DNA of 64,000 nt from Acidimicrobiaceae bacterium (GCA_020637235.1 JACJWG010000004.1:1-64000), one strand, 5' to 3'. Positions 49,714 to 58,705 are shown, numbered from the stretch's first letter. Program-made: numbers and translations. Notes: generated by a model not told the origin, from the sequence alone.

Positions 49714-51378
49714 ATGCGCCGCCGACCACGATCGTGGTTCTCGCTCGTCACGCTGATGCTGCTGGCCTCCGCGTGCCGCGCCGACATCGGCCTCGACGCG
49801 GCCGGCGCCACCGACGACGCAGGTGACATGGTGATCGCGATCGTCGGCGACGCCGGCGAGCGCAACGACGACACGCTCGCGGTGGCGTCACTCGTCGCGT
49901 CGACGGCGGCGAGCGCGGTGTTCACCGTCGGCGACAACGAGTACACCACCGAGGGCAGAACGGTGGGGGCCTACGAGGAGTCCGTCGGCGAGGTGTACGG
50001 CCGCTGGGTCGACGACGGAGCGTTCTTCCCGATCCCGGGCGACCACGACTACGGCGATCGGTGCGACGACCCCGACGAGCCGGCAGATCTCGACGCCTAC
50101 CTCGAGTACTTCGACCTGCCGCTCGGACCGGAGGACGAGACGTACTACGACGTGCGCATCGGCGACGTCCACGTGTTCGCGCTCGATGCCGTTCCCGCGT
50201 GCCACCGCGACGGCGGCGCGAAGCTCGATCGTCAGCGGGCGTGGCTCGCGGACGCAGCCGTCGGCTCGGATGCGTCGTGGAAGATCGCACTGCTCCACCG
50301 GCCCCCGTACTCGTCGGGAGCGTCGCACGGCAGTGACGAGGACCTGCGATGGGACTTCGCCGCATGGGGTATCGACATGGTCGTGTCGGGCGACGACCAC
50401 GTCTACGAACGCTCGACCCACGACGGCGTCGCCTACGTCGTCAACGGGCTCGGCGGGGTCGAGGCCCACGAGTTCGACGAGCCGATCGGGGGCAGCGAGG
50501 TGCGCGACGCCGACGAGTTCGGCGCGCTGTTCGTGATCGTCACCGGTGATGCGGCGGACGCGAGGTTCGTCACCGTCGACGGGGTCGAGATCGACCGGTT
50601 CCCGCTCGGCACTGCGACAGCCGTGAACGGCGGATCCGAGGGAGCGACGGCCATCGACGCTCGGCCCGAGCTGTCCGCTGCCAGCACCTGGCAGTGGCAG
50701 CTCCAAGGTGAGCTCGACGCGTCGTACGACGTCGACGTGTACGACGTCGATCTGTTCGGCACCGAGCCGTCGGCGATCGCCGCCTTGCACGCCGATGGCC
50801 GGATCGTCGTGTGCTATTTCTCGGCCGGGTCGTACGAGGGTTGGCGGCCCGACGCCGACGCGTTCGCGCCCGGTGCGCTCGGCCGCACGCTCGACGGTTT
50901 CGAGGACGAACGCTGGCTCGACGTGCGCGACCCGTCGGTGCGCGCCGTGGCCGAGGGTCGCCTCGACCTCGCCGCCGCTCGCGGCTGCGACGGCGTCGAG
51001 CCCGACAACGTCGACGGCTACACGAACGACACCGGTTTCGACCTCACCGCGGACGGCCAACTCGACTTCAACCGCTTCCTCGCCGCCGCAGCCCGCGAAC
51101 GCGGTCTGCTGATCGGGTTGAAGAATGACCTCGACCAGATCGACGATCTCGTGAGCGAGTTCGACTTCGCGGTCAACGAGCAGTGCCACGAGTTCGACGA
51201 GTGCGACCGCTATGTGGCCTTCGTCGACGAGGGCAAGCCGGTGTTCAACGCCGAGTACGCCCGGCGCGTCGTCGACGACCCCGACGGGGTCTGCGCACGA
51301 TCACGGGAGCTCGGGCTGCGCACTCTGATCCTGCCGATCGACCTCGACGCCTCGTTCCGGATCAGCTGCGATGGCTGA
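49714..51378 (+). CDS. Secreted lipoprotein: metallophosphoesterase fused to a GH114 (endo-alpha-1,4-polygalactosaminidase-like) domain
   Basis: 554 residues. Signal and lipobox: LVTLMLLASACRA. Residues about 39-310 form a purple-acid-phosphatase-like domain: metal ligands in AIVGDAGERN, FTVGDNEY, PIPGDHDYGD, ALLHRPPYSSG and VVSGDDHVYER. Residues about 320-554 are GH114-like: TWQWQLQGELDASYDVDVYD, RIVVCYFSAGSYEGWRPDAD, LDVRDPSVRAVAEGRLDLAA, GCDGVEPDNVDGY with catalytic-type acids, LIGLKNDLDQ and AVNEQCHEFDECDRYV. GH114 enzymes cut galactosaminogalactan-type polymers. Both domains look catalytically complete. Confidence 0.88.
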   Translation: MRRRPRSWFSLVTLMLLASACRADIGLDAAGATDDAGDMVIAIVGDAGERNDDTLAVASLVASTAASAVFTVGDNEYTTEGRTVGAYEESVGEVYGRWVDDGAFFPIPGDHDYGDRCDDPDEPADLDAYLEYFDLPLGPEDETYYDVRIGDVHVFALDAVPACHRDGGAKLDRQRAWLADAAVGSDASWKIALLHRPPYSSGASHGSDEDLRWDFAAWGIDMVVSGDDHVYERSTHDGVAYVVNGLGGVEAHEFDEPIGGSEVRDADEFGALFVIVTGDAADARFVTVDGVEIDRFPLGTATAVNGGSEGATAIDARPELSAASTWQWQLQGELDASYDVDVYDVDLFGTEPSAIAALHADGRIVVCYFSAGSYEGWRPDADAFAPGALGRTLDGFEDERWLDVRDPSVRAVAEGRLDLAAARGCDGVEPDNVDGYTNDTGFDLTADGQLDFNRFLAAAARERGLLIGLKNDLDQIDDLVSEFDFAVNEQCHEFDECDRYVAFVDEGKPVFNAEYARRVVDDPDGVCARSRELGLRTLILPIDLDASFRISCDG

Positions 51379-51796
51379 CGGGCACCTGCGCGCCGCGCCG
51401 GCGTCGGCCGGTCGCGCTCGCCCGATCCGGGTGTTCGTGGTCGACGACCATCCGGCCTTCCTGCGCACCGTCGCGTTCGTGATCGAGGCCACGCCGGGGT
51501 TCGCGTTGGCGGGCACCGCCGAGACCGGACTCGACGCACTGGACGTGCTGGCGGTGAGTGCCGACATCGACCTGGTGTTGCTCGACGTCAACCTGCCCGA
51601 CGTCTCCGGCATCGAGGTCGCTCGACACCGCGCAGCGGCCGGCGGGCACGAGGTCGTGGTGCTGATGTCGACGGCGGATCTCGCCGATCTGCCCTCCGAC
51701 GTCCTCGAGCGCGAGGCGGCTGCGTTCTTGCCGAAGGAGCAGCTCACCATCGACCGGCTCCGTTCGTTGTGGGCGGCCGCCGGCCGTCCGGCGTGA
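51371..51796 (+). CDS. Single-domain response regulator (receiver only)
   Basis: 141 residues, overlapping the previous gene by 8 bp. After a 17-residue basic leader comes IRVFVVDDHPAFLRTVAFVI, the phospho-Asp in LVLLDVNLPDVSGIEVA (about 60), and a Lys in AAFLPKEQL. There is no output domain; the protein stops after the last receiver helix (about 137). It may act by protein contact or pass phosphate. No kinase is adjacent. Confidence 0.88.
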   Translation: MADGHLRAAPASAGRARPIRVFVVDDHPAFLRTVAFVIEATPGFALAGTAETGLDALDVLAVSADIDLVLLDVNLPDVSGIEVARHRAAAGGHEVVVLMSTADLADLPSDVLEREAAAFLPKEQLTIDRLRSLWAAAGRPA

Positions 51797-51838
51797 CCGC
51801 CGGCTCGCCCGCACGAGCGGCCGCTGCGGCACCCGAGC

Positions 51839-52426
51839 TCACGACGGCGGTGGCCCAGCCGCCGAGGTCGCTCGCACGATGCGCACGGCGATCGCCGTCG
51901 CCTCGGCCCCGGACAGCTCGCCGTTCGTGACGGCGTCGGCCAGCGCGAGCAGGGCACTCGTGTCGACCCACAGCATTGCGCTGGCCCGCTCGACGTCCGC
52001 GGCGCTCGCGACCGACGCAGAGGCGCGCGGTCGGCGGGCGAGCTCGTCGTCGTGGAACCGCCGGCGAATGCGATCGAGCGCCGGCAGCCCCACGTCGGCC
52101 ACCAGCAGCCGGACGACCCGCCGGTCCTTCGCGGGGATCGAGACGAGGTGGTGGAACATCGCCGCCGTCGCACGATCGGCGTCGAGGCCGGAGATGTCGG
52201 GCAGGCCCGTCCGGTAGCGCGCGAGCCGATCGGTGACGAACGCCTCGCACAGCGTGCCGACGTCGCCGAAGTGGTCGTAGACGAGCTGGCGGCTCACGCC
52301 CGCCTCGGTCGCCGTGCCGGCCATGGTGATCCCGCCGAAGCCGGACCGGTCGAACAGGGCGCCGGCGGCGTCGAGGAGTTGGCGGCGTCGGTCGGGTGCC
52401 CGCAAGTAGGGGCGCTTCGTCGGCAA
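51839..52426 (-). CDS. TetR-family regulator
   Basis: 195 residues from ATG 52426. APDRRRQLLDAAGALFDRSG, FGGITMAGTATEAGVSRQLV and YDHFGDVGTLCEAF form the TetR domain; the C-terminal half is a ligand domain with an SALLALADAVTNGELSGAEA segment. Divergent from the DUF1330/nitronate monooxygenase pair across 52 bp containing GTGTACAG near 52464, a likely operator region. Convergent with the receiver gene. Confidence 0.9.
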   Translation of the reverse strand: MPTKRPYLRAPDRRRQLLDAAGALFDRSGFGGITMAGTATEAGVSRQLVYDHFGDVGTLCEAFVTDRLARYRTGLPDISGLDADRATAAMFHHLVSIPAKDRRVVRLLVADVGLPALDRIRRRFHDDELARRPRASASVASAADVERASAMLWVDTSALLALADAVTNGELSGAEATAIAVRIVRATSAAGPPPS

Positions 52427-52478
52427 CGGTGCGAGACCGGTCGAGGCTTCGATATCGACAGAGTGTACAGTTCGGCTC

Positions 52479-52886
52479 GTGCAGGTCGTCGATCAACTCC
52501 TCCCCGATCCGCTGGTCGCCGGACGCTTCTTCACCGGGCCGGACGAGGGGCCGTTCGTGATGGTGAATCTCCTCCGGTTCCGCGACCGTGCCGAGTACCA
52601 CGACGGGAGCGACACACACCTGTCGGGGCGCGAGGCCTACGACCGGTACGCCGAAGGTGTCCGGCCACTGATCGAGGCGCTCGGCGGGCGGGTGGTGTAC
52701 TCGGGCGCGGTGACCGGCCTGCTCCTCGGCGAGGTGGAGGATCTCTGGGACGCCGTCGGCCTGGTGGAGTACCCGTCGCTGGGCGCGTTCCGGGACATGG
52801 CGCTCTCGCCCGAGATGCGAGCGATCGAACACCATCGGATGGCCGGTCTCGCGGGTCAGCTCAACATCCGAACCCGGCCGCAGTGA
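52479..52886 (+). CDS. DUF1330-like ferredoxin-fold protein
   Basis: 135 residues from GTG 52479. GPFVMVNLLRFRDRAEYHDG, YDRYAEGVRPLIEALGGRVV, YSGAVTGLLLGEVEDLWDAV and FRDMALSPEMRAIEHHRMAG match the dimeric alpha-beta-barrel DUF1330 family. Its stop overlaps the ATG of the nitronate monooxygenase gene (TGATG). Probably induced together with it through the divergent TetR. Confidence 0.82.
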   Translation: MQVVDQLLPDPLVAGRFFTGPDEGPFVMVNLLRFRDRAEYHDGSDTHLSGREAYDRYAEGVRPLIEALGGRVVYSGAVTGLLLGEVEDLWDAVGLVEYPSLGAFRDMALSPEMRAIEHHRMAGLAGQLNIRTRPQ

Positions 52887-53989
52887 TGACGAGCGACGCC
52901 ACACGCGTGTTGCGCACTCCGTTGTGCGAGCGTCTCGGGATCGATCTCCCGATCATCTCTGCCGGAATGGGGCCGATCGCCGGGCCCGAACTGGTCGCCG
53001 CCGTCTCGAACGCCGGCGGACTCGGGGTGCTCGGATGCACGTCGATGTCCGCCGACGAGGTGCGGGCGGTCGTCCGTCGGACTCGCGAGCTCACCGACCG
53101 TCCGTTCGGTGTCGACCTCATCCTCCCGGCGCGCCTCGAGCAGACCGGAGCTCGGGTCAGCGACGTCGCGGCACGCCTGCCGCAGCAGCACCTCGACGTC
53201 GCGCGCCGGATCGCGTCCGACCTCGGTGTGGAGCCGCGGGCGTCAGACGGGCGAGGCGATCGTCAAGCCCTCGGCACCGATGCCGAGGCGCAGATCGGCG
53301 TGGTCGTCGAGGAACAGGTACCGGTGTTCGTGGGAGCGCTCGGCACGCCCGCGGCGTTCGCGGCGCGGCTGCACGATGCCGGGATCATGGTGATGTCGGT
53401 GGTCGGCAGCACCAAGCAAGCGGTCCAGGTTGCTCGCGACGGGGCCGACGTCGTCATCGCACAGGGCACCGAGGGCGGCGGTCACACGGGCCACGTCGGC
53501 ACGCTCGCACTGCTGCCACAGGTGCTCGACACCGTCGACGTGCCGGTGGTGGCGGCGGGCGGGATCGGTGACGGCCGCGGTCTCGCCGCCGCGCTCGTGA
53601 TGGGCTGCGAGGGCGTGTGGGTGGGCACACGGTTCTTGGCCACGCTCGAGTCGGGGCTCGCCGACTGGCAGAAGGCCGAGTTGGTCGCTGCGGCCGATCA
53701 GTCGCCGGTCATCAGCCGTGCCTACACGGGCAAGCGGTTCCGGCTGTTGCCCAACCGGTGGACCGAGGCATGGGAGCAGGCGGAGGTGCCGCCGCTCGGG
53801 ATGCCGCTCCAGCCGGTCCTCACCGGGATGGTGCTCGGTGGGCTCGCCACCGATCGCGGCGGCAGGCAAGGCGTGTCGATGAACGGCGCCGGCAACATCG
53901 TCGGGTTGCTCGACGAGATCCTCCCGGCGGCGACCGTCGTCCGGCAGATGGCCGACGACGCGGCCGCCCGCCTCACCGCACGCCGGTGA
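52886..53989 (+). CDS. Nitronate monooxygenase/2-nitropropane dioxygenase-family FMN enzyme
   Basis: 367 residues from ATG 52886. LCERLGIDLPIISAGMGPIA, LVAAVSNAGGLGVLGCTSMS, ARDGADVVIAQGTEGGGHTG (FMN phosphate and His), VPVVAAGGIGDGRGLAAALV and VWVGTRFLATLES are all typical of the NMO/NPD barrel. Members oxidise alkyl nitronates or related toxins, or act as enoyl reductases. The insert around residues 95-135 is longer than in the shortest members. Confidence 0.92.
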   Translation: MTSDATRVLRTPLCERLGIDLPIISAGMGPIAGPELVAAVSNAGGLGVLGCTSMSADEVRAVVRRTRELTDRPFGVDLILPARLEQTGARVSDVAARLPQQHLDVARRIASDLGVEPRASDGRGDRQALGTDAEAQIGVVVEEQVPVFVGALGTPAAFAARLHDAGIMVMSVVGSTKQAVQVARDGADVVIAQGTEGGGHTGHVGTLALLPQVLDTVDVPVVAAGGIGDGRGLAAALVMGCEGVWVGTRFLATLESGLADWQKAELVAAADQSPVISRAYTGKRFRLLPNRWTEAWEQAEVPPLGMPLQPVLTGMVLGGLATDRGGRQGVSMNGAGNIVGLLDEILPAATVVRQMADDAAARLTARR

Positions 53990-54017
53990 CGGTCGCCGCA
54001 CGTGCTACACCGGAGCC

Positions 54018-54395
54018 ATGTCACACCGCAGCATGTTGACCGCGATCGTGATCGACGTCCCGGGTGAGCAGCACGCCGACGAGGTCGCGTTCTGGAGCGG
54101 TGCCACGGGCAAGGACCTGGTGCGGTTGTCGCACCCCGAGTACCACGGCGCGCGCCTCAGCTCGACGTTGGTGCTGCTCGTGCAAGAGCTCGGCGAGGGC
54201 GCCTCACGGGTGCACGTCGACTTCCACACCGACGACGTCGATGCCGAGGTCGATCGGTTGATCGCGCTCGGCGCGGGCCTTGTGGACCGGCTCGCCGACT
54301 GGGCGGTGATGCGCGACCCGGCGGGGCTGCCGTTCTGCGTGGTGCAGGCGCCGCCCGGCGAACTCGACGACGGCCCGGCGATCACCTGGCCCTGA
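54018..54395 (+). CDS. VOC-family (glyoxalase/bleomycin-resistance-like) protein
   Basis: 125 residues. MLTAIVIDVPGEQHADEVAF with WSGATGKDL, RVHVDFHTDDVDAEVDRLIA and MRDPAGLPFCVVQAPP show one complete two-module VOC domain. It ends 14 bp inside the 3' end of the convergent MocR-type gene. Possibly a small-molecule lyase or binding protein; no substrate can be assigned. Confidence 0.85.
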   Translation: MSHRSMLTAIVIDVPGEQHADEVAFWSGATGKDLVRLSHPEYHGARLSSTLVLLVQELGEGASRVHVDFHTDDVDAEVDRLIALGAGLVDRLADWAVMRDPAGLPFCVVQAPPGELDDGPAITWP

Positions 54396-55821
54396 CGCCG
54401 GTGAGCGCTCGCTCGACGAGGCCGAGTGCCTCGTCGAGCCGCTCGGCGTCGGCGTTGCCGAAGCCGATCACGGCACCTTCGTGGTCGGGCGGCTGCACCC
54501 AGGTGTCGCGATAGCTGCCGAGCCGGACGCCGAGCACGTCGAGGCGCGCGGCGAGCGCGGCTTCGGTGATGCCGTGCAGGCGGACGGCCACGTGCAGACC
54601 GGCGTGATCGGTCGCCCAAGCCGTCAGGTGCCCGTCGGCGCTCATGCGTGCCACCCAATCGGCAACCTGCTCGTGGCGGCGTGCGTAGATCTTCCGGGTG
54701 CGCCGCAGGTGGCGGTCGAGGTCGCCGGAGGTGACGAGGTGGTGGATCGCGAGCTGCACCAGATCCGAGGGCTGCACGTCGGTGGCCGCCCGCAGCGCGA
54801 CGGCGTGGGGTGCCACGACGAGCGGGAACACGGCACAGCCGAGCCGGATCGACGGAGCGAGCGTCTTCGAGAAGGTCGCGACGTAGACCACCCGACCCGT
54901 CGTGTCGAGCAGGTGGAGCGGCTCGAGCGGGCGGTCGCTGTGACGGTGTTCCGAGTCGTAGTCGTCCTCGACGATCGCCTGCCGGTGGCGGTCGGCGTGC
55001 GCCAGCAGCGCGCGGCGACGGGCGACCGTCAGCGTCGCCCCCGTGGGCGACTGATGCGAGGGAGTGGTGTACACGAGGCGGGCGTCGGCCGGCACGAGAT
55101 CGGGCCGGATGCCGTCTGCGTCCACCGGCACGAGCGCCACCCGGCGGTCGAGCGACTCGATGAGCCGTCGCACCGGCGGATAACCGGGCTCCTCGACGGC
55201 CACGACGTCACCGGGGCGGGTCAACAGCCGGATCGTCAGATCGATCGCCGCTTGCGCGCCGGTGGTGACGACGATCTGCTCGGGATCGGCGATCACGCCT
55301 CGCGTACGGGCGAGGCGCCGTGCCAGCGCCCGGCGCAGTTCGGGCAGTCCCGCGTGATCGCCGTACCCCGTCGGCGCCCGGTGCGCGGCGGCCAGCGCCG
55401 CTCGGCGCCACGGCACATGCGGGAAGAGCGCGAGGTCGGGCGATCCGCTACGGAGGTCGAACCGGGGCGTCTCCGAAGCCACGAGCGGGGCCGGCAACCC
55501 GACGCGAGGTTCGAGCACTGTGGGCGGAGCACCTCGTCCTCGCGGCGATCGCCGGCCCTCGGCGCCGGCGGTCTCGACGTCGATCTCATCGGCCACGAAG
55601 GTGCCCGCAGCGCCGCGTCCGACCACGTGGCCCTCGGCCGCCAACCGCCCGTACACGGTGGCGATCGTCTGCCGGGCGACGCCGAGGTCGTCGGCGAGTC
55701 GACGCGAGGACGGCAGCCGCTCACCCGGCAGGAGGCGGCCGGAGCCGATCGCTGCGCGGATCTGGTCGTAGAGCGAGCGTGAGAGCGCGCGCGGTCGTGT
55801 CGGGTCGACGAACAGGTCCAT
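54382..55821 (-). CDS. MocR/PdxR-type regulator (GntR HTH plus aminotransferase fold)
   Basis: 479 residues from ATG 55821. LSRSLYDQIRAAIGSGRLLP, LPSSRRLADDLGVARQTIAT and VYGRLAAEGHVVGRGAAGTF are the GntR winged helix (about 10-78). Residues about 115-479 are a class I aminotransferase domain: QIVVTTGAQAAIDLTIRLL, AIVEDDYDSEHRHS, and the PLP-lysine in VYVATFSKTLAPSIRLG. MocR proteins sense PLP or amino acids and control vitamin B6, GABA or taurine genes; no such target is adjacent, so its regulon is unknown. Confidence 0.92.
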   Translation of the reverse strand: MDLFVDPTRPRALSRSLYDQIRAAIGSGRLLPGERLPSSRRLADDLGVARQTIATVYGRLAAEGHVVGRGAAGTFVADEIDVETAGAEGRRSPRGRGAPPTVLEPRVGLPAPLVASETPRFDLRSGSPDLALFPHVPWRRAALAAAHRAPTGYGDHAGLPELRRALARRLARTRGVIADPEQIVVTTGAQAAIDLTIRLLTRPGDVVAVEEPGYPPVRRLIESLDRRVALVPVDADGIRPDLVPADARLVYTTPSHQSPTGATLTVARRRALLAHADRHRQAIVEDDYDSEHRHSDRPLEPLHLLDTTGRVVYVATFSKTLAPSIRLGCAVFPLVVAPHAVALRAATDVQPSDLVQLAIHHLVTSGDLDRHLRRTRKIYARRHEQVADWVARMSADGHLTAWATDHAGLHVAVRLHGITEAALAARLDVLGVRLGSYRDTWVQPPDHEGAVIGFGNADAERLDEALGLVERALTGVRAR

Positions 55822-55825
55822 CCGC

Positions 55826-56629
55826 TCAGTGGCCGACCGCAGCGAGGTATCGGTCGATCGATGCGTCGAGGGCCGCACGGCCGTCGCCGATCACGTTCAG
55901 CCCCCACGTGAAGCCGTAGATGTCGTCGATCGGCAGGTCGGCCAGCCGGGCGCGCGTCCGCTTCACGTGGTCGGGGTGAGCGGGCACGTAGTTCGGGACG
56001 GAGTACATGAAGGTGACGTGGCGGCGATCGGCGGTGACGTGCAGTGTGTCACCGGCGAGGATCACGTGGCGGCCGTTCGGCGCGCCCGTCCAGTGGAGCA
56101 GGCAGCTGCCGGGGAAGTGGCCGGCACAGCGGTACAGGTGGAGCGTCGGCGACAGCGAGTGCTCGTCGCCGTGCCAGAGCTCGATGGCGGGCGACGTCCG
56201 CTGGATCCACACGGCGTCGTCGGCGTGCAACATGATCCGGGACCCGCCGAGGGCGTCGGACCACTCGACCATCGCCGAGTAGAAGTGGGGGTGCGAGATC
56301 GCGATCACATCGATGCCGCCGATTGCTGCGAGTGCGTCGACGGCCTCGGGCGTGACGAGGCTCGTGCAGTCCCACAACACGTTGCCGATGTCGGTGGCGA
56401 GTACGAGCGCCCGCTGTGGGATCGCGAACGCAGGCGTGATACCGATGCCGAGCAGGTCGCCGTCGCGTTCGATCCGCACCCGATGCGTCGTCGCGAGTTC
56501 CTCGTGCGTGGTCCAGCGCTGGCCGGTGGGCGCCACGTACTGGCGGTCGTCGCTGCAGATCGGGCAGTGGTCGGGCGGTTGCGGTCGCTCGTCCCACTGG
56601 GTACCGCAGGTGGTGCACATCGGCCTCAT
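55826..56629 (-). CDS. MBL-fold hydrolase with N-terminal zinc ribbon and non-canonical metal motif
   Basis: 267 residues from ATG 56629. The first 30 residues hold CTTCGTQWDERP and CPIC (a CxxC...CxxC ribbon). The lactamase-fold body follows: IGITPAFAIPQRALVLATDI, DVIAISHPHFYSAMVEW, YRCAGHFPGSCLLHW, HVILAGDTLHV. The usual HxHxDH appears as His-Pro-His-Phe-Tyr-Ser, so the second metal site is changed while AGHFPGS and AGDT remain. It starts inside the stop of the thioredoxin-fold gene (ATGA), so the two act together. Confidence 0.85.
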   Translation of the reverse strand: MRPMCTTCGTQWDERPQPPDHCPICSDDRQYVAPTGQRWTTHEELATTHRVRIERDGDLLGIGITPAFAIPQRALVLATDIGNVLWDCTSLVTPEAVDALAAIGGIDVIAISHPHFYSAMVEWSDALGGSRIMLHADDAVWIQRTSPAIELWHGDEHSLSPTLHLYRCAGHFPGSCLLHWTGAPNGRHVILAGDTLHVTADRRHVTFMYSVPNYVPAHPDHVKRTRARLADLPIDDIYGFTWGLNVIGDGRAALDASIDRYLAAVGH

Positions 56630-57291
56630 CGGATGTCCTCCTCCTCGAACGACAGCGGGACGTCGCGGGAACGCTTGAGCTCGAAGAACTGTGGGGTGCT
56701 CGCTGCGGCGACGATGGCATCCCACAGTTGCAGAGCGGCGTGACCCCGTGGGCACGACGACAGCACCGGGCCGAACAGGGCGACGGTGGGTGCACCGGGT
56801 GTGCGCCGGATGTGCACGACCGGAGTGCCGACCTCGTCGCCCACCGGATCCACCCCACGGTGATGGCTGGCGCGCAGACGATCGTCCCACGCGTCGGTGT
56901 CGGCGACGTCGGCGAGATCGCTCGGCAGGCCGGCCGCGTGCAGCGCCTCGACGATCAGCGCCTGGTCGGCCCGGCGATCCTGCAGGTGCAGCCGCCTGCC
57001 GAATGCCTCGTAGAGGCGGCGGGTCGCCTCGGGCCCGTGGTGGTCCTGTGCGGCGACGAGCACCCGAGCGGTGCCCCACGCCCGGTCGACGAGGTCCCGG
57101 TAGAAGTCCGAGAGGTCGTCGCGACCGTCGTTCAGGACCGAGAGGCTCATCACCTGGAACGTGAGTCGGAGCGGGCGGAGTCGCTCGACCTCGGCCAGCC
57201 AGCGGGAGGTGATCCACGCAAACGGGCAGACCGGATCGACGAACACGTCCACCTGCGGAACGGCATCGGGAGGCATCGTCATGTCCACCAT
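56626..57291 (-). CDS. DsbA/Rv2466c-like thioredoxin-fold protein (mycothiol-type reductase family)
   Basis: 221 residues from ATG 57291 (or ATG 57282). DVFVDPVCPFAWITSRWLAE carries a Cys-Pro-Phe-Ala motif, one active cysteine instead of two; VMSLSVLNDGRDDLSDFYRD, EALHAAGLPSDLADVADTDA and VGTPVVHIRRTPGAPTVALF follow, as in the mycothiol-dependent nitroreductase/DsbA family. A single Cys suits a mycothiol-linked monothiol mechanism. Coupled with the MBL-fold gene. Confidence 0.85.
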   Translation of the reverse strand: MVDMTMPPDAVPQVDVFVDPVCPFAWITSRWLAEVERLRPLRLTFQVMSLSVLNDGRDDLSDFYRDLVDRAWGTARVLVAAQDHHGPEATRRLYEAFGRRLHLQDRRADQALIVEALHAAGLPSDLADVADTDAWDDRLRASHHRGVDPVGDEVGTPVVHIRRTPGAPTVALFGPVLSSCPRGHAALQLWDAIVAAASTPQFFELKRSRDVPLSFEEEDIR

Positions 57292-57356
57292 CGTGTGCCG
57301 TGACTTTGGACCAGGTAAAGATCCAAGTCAGGTGGATGTAGCTGGACCAAGCCCGT

Positions 57357-58160
57357 TCAGGGCCGGGGGGTTCGGACGAGGCGGTCGACAAGGACGCACG
57401 AGTCGCCGCTTGCATCGATCGTCAGAGGTGAGCTCGGCTCGTGTCGACCCCAGAGCAGGAGCAGGCGCTGCGCAGGCTCGCACTCGACATCGGCGGGACC
57501 GGCCGGTGCGGCCCAGCTCGCACGGAGTGATCCGTCGACGACGTCGAGCACGAGGTCGTCGTCCGGAGCGCTGCGCACCACCACGCGGGCGTTGGGTCCG
57601 GATGTGACGTCGAGTCGAACGCCGAGGGCCTCCCGGAGCGAAGGCATCGACGTGAGGACGGACACCGCGTGCCGAGTGAGCTCGGGCTGTGCAAGCATCG
57701 CCCAGCCGACGTCGTCGCGGCCGACGATGTCCCAGCGGTGCACGGCGCACTCACTGCGAGTGTGCACCGCGAAGTCCGTCGCAGTCATCGAACGTCCGGT
57801 GAACGCCACCGTCTCGGTTCCCAGTCGTCCGATCGCTGCGGCGAGCCGGAGCGACTCGGTGAGCAGCCGGTCGCGCAGCGCCGCGTCGTCGAGCGCTCGA
57901 TACGGTGCCTCGCGTTCGCCGAACCCGCGCGTCGGCCGCTCGGGGAGGCCGCCGAGGTGCGACTCGATCAGGTCGGCTTCCTCCGCCGCACCGGCGGCGA
58001 GGTGGGCGACGAGCTCGTGGACGGTCCAGCCGGGACATGCGGTCGGCATGTCGGCCGGCGTGGCGAGCAAGGTGGCGACGAACTCGCGGGCCTCGTCGAT
58101 CGGAGGTGGCGTGTCGATGAGACGGAGGTGTGGGTCGGCGGACGAGATGGCGTCGTGCAT
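57357..58160 (-). CDS. Maleylpyruvate-isomerase-family, mycothiol-dependent-type protein
   Basis: 267 residues from ATG 58160. DEAREFVATLLATPADMPTA, CPGWTVHELVAHLAAGAAEE (metal-binding His), TDFAVHTRSECAVHRWDIVG with the two His of the DinB-like fold, and a C-terminal SCP2-like beta domain (RLDVTSGPNARVVVRSAPDD) make up the two-domain MDMPI architecture. These enzymes use mycothiol in isomerisation, dehalogenation or detoxification. Upstream 57292-57356 lies an inverted repeat (GACTT...AAGTC). Confidence 0.88.
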   Translation of the reverse strand: MHDAISSADPHLRLIDTPPPIDEAREFVATLLATPADMPTACPGWTVHELVAHLAAGAAEEADLIESHLGGLPERPTRGFGEREAPYRALDDAALRDRLLTESLRLAAAIGRLGTETVAFTGRSMTATDFAVHTRSECAVHRWDIVGRDDVGWAMLAQPELTRHAVSVLTSMPSLREALGVRLDVTSGPNARVVVRSAPDDDLVLDVVDGSLRASWAAPAGPADVECEPAQRLLLLWGRHEPSSPLTIDASGDSCVLVDRLVRTPRP

Positions 58161-58235
58161 GTGGACATCATCGAGCGACGCGGCCTCGAACGCTGGCGGC
58201 AACCGGACGCTGCGTCGAGACGCCGCTCCTCGCCG

Positions 58236-58664
58236 CTACTCGCCGGCGACGTCGTGATGCTGGCGAAGGGAGTCGAGACCGCGTCGGACGATCGTCTCGA
58301 GGACGTCGAGATCGATGTCGGCGAGGCGTTTGACGTACAGGCAGCTCTTGCCGATGCGATGCTTGCCCAGCCTGGCGAGCTCGAGGTCGAGGTCGTCGTA
58401 GCCGGGCACGATGTAGACGACGAGGTTCGCCGCTCGCGGCGAGAAGCCCGTGGCCAACGACTCGGACTCCTTCCCGCTCGCGAGCCGATAGCGGTAGCGG
58501 CCGTACCCGATGATCGACGGACCCCACATCCGCGGCGCCCAACCGGTGACTCGGCCCATCAGCTCGAGCATGGTCTCTGCGTCGGCGCGTCGGCCGTCGT
58601 GCTCGATGTCGGCGACGTAGCGGAGCGGATCGACGGTGGTGGGCCGCGTGACGTTCTCGGACAT
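58236..58664 (-). CDS. DUF1801-family protein
   Basis: 142 residues from ATG 58664. DPLRYVADIEHDGRRADAET, MLELMGRVTGWAPRMWGPSI, GYGRYRYRLASGKESESLAT, LVVYIVPGYDDLDLELARLG and RIGKSCLYVKRLADIDLDVL are characteristic of DUF1801, a small alpha/beta family related to the frataxin-like/YdhG group. Function unknown. Divergent from the gene at 58706. Confidence 0.9.
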   Translation of the reverse strand: MSENVTRPTTVDPLRYVADIEHDGRRADAETMLELMGRVTGWAPRMWGPSIIGYGRYRYRLASGKESESLATGFSPRAANLVVYIVPGYDDLDLELARLGKHRIGKSCLYVKRLADIDLDVLETIVRRGLDSLRQHHDVAGE

Positions 58665-58705
58665 GGGGCGACGGTAGCGACTCGGCGCGTGGCAGGCTGA
58701 CGCGC

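Noticed and set aside
48137..49729. A 530-residue minus-strand protein rich in His/Asp/Arg
   Set aside because: Antisense to the SulP transporter; low-complexity charge pattern typical of shadow frames.
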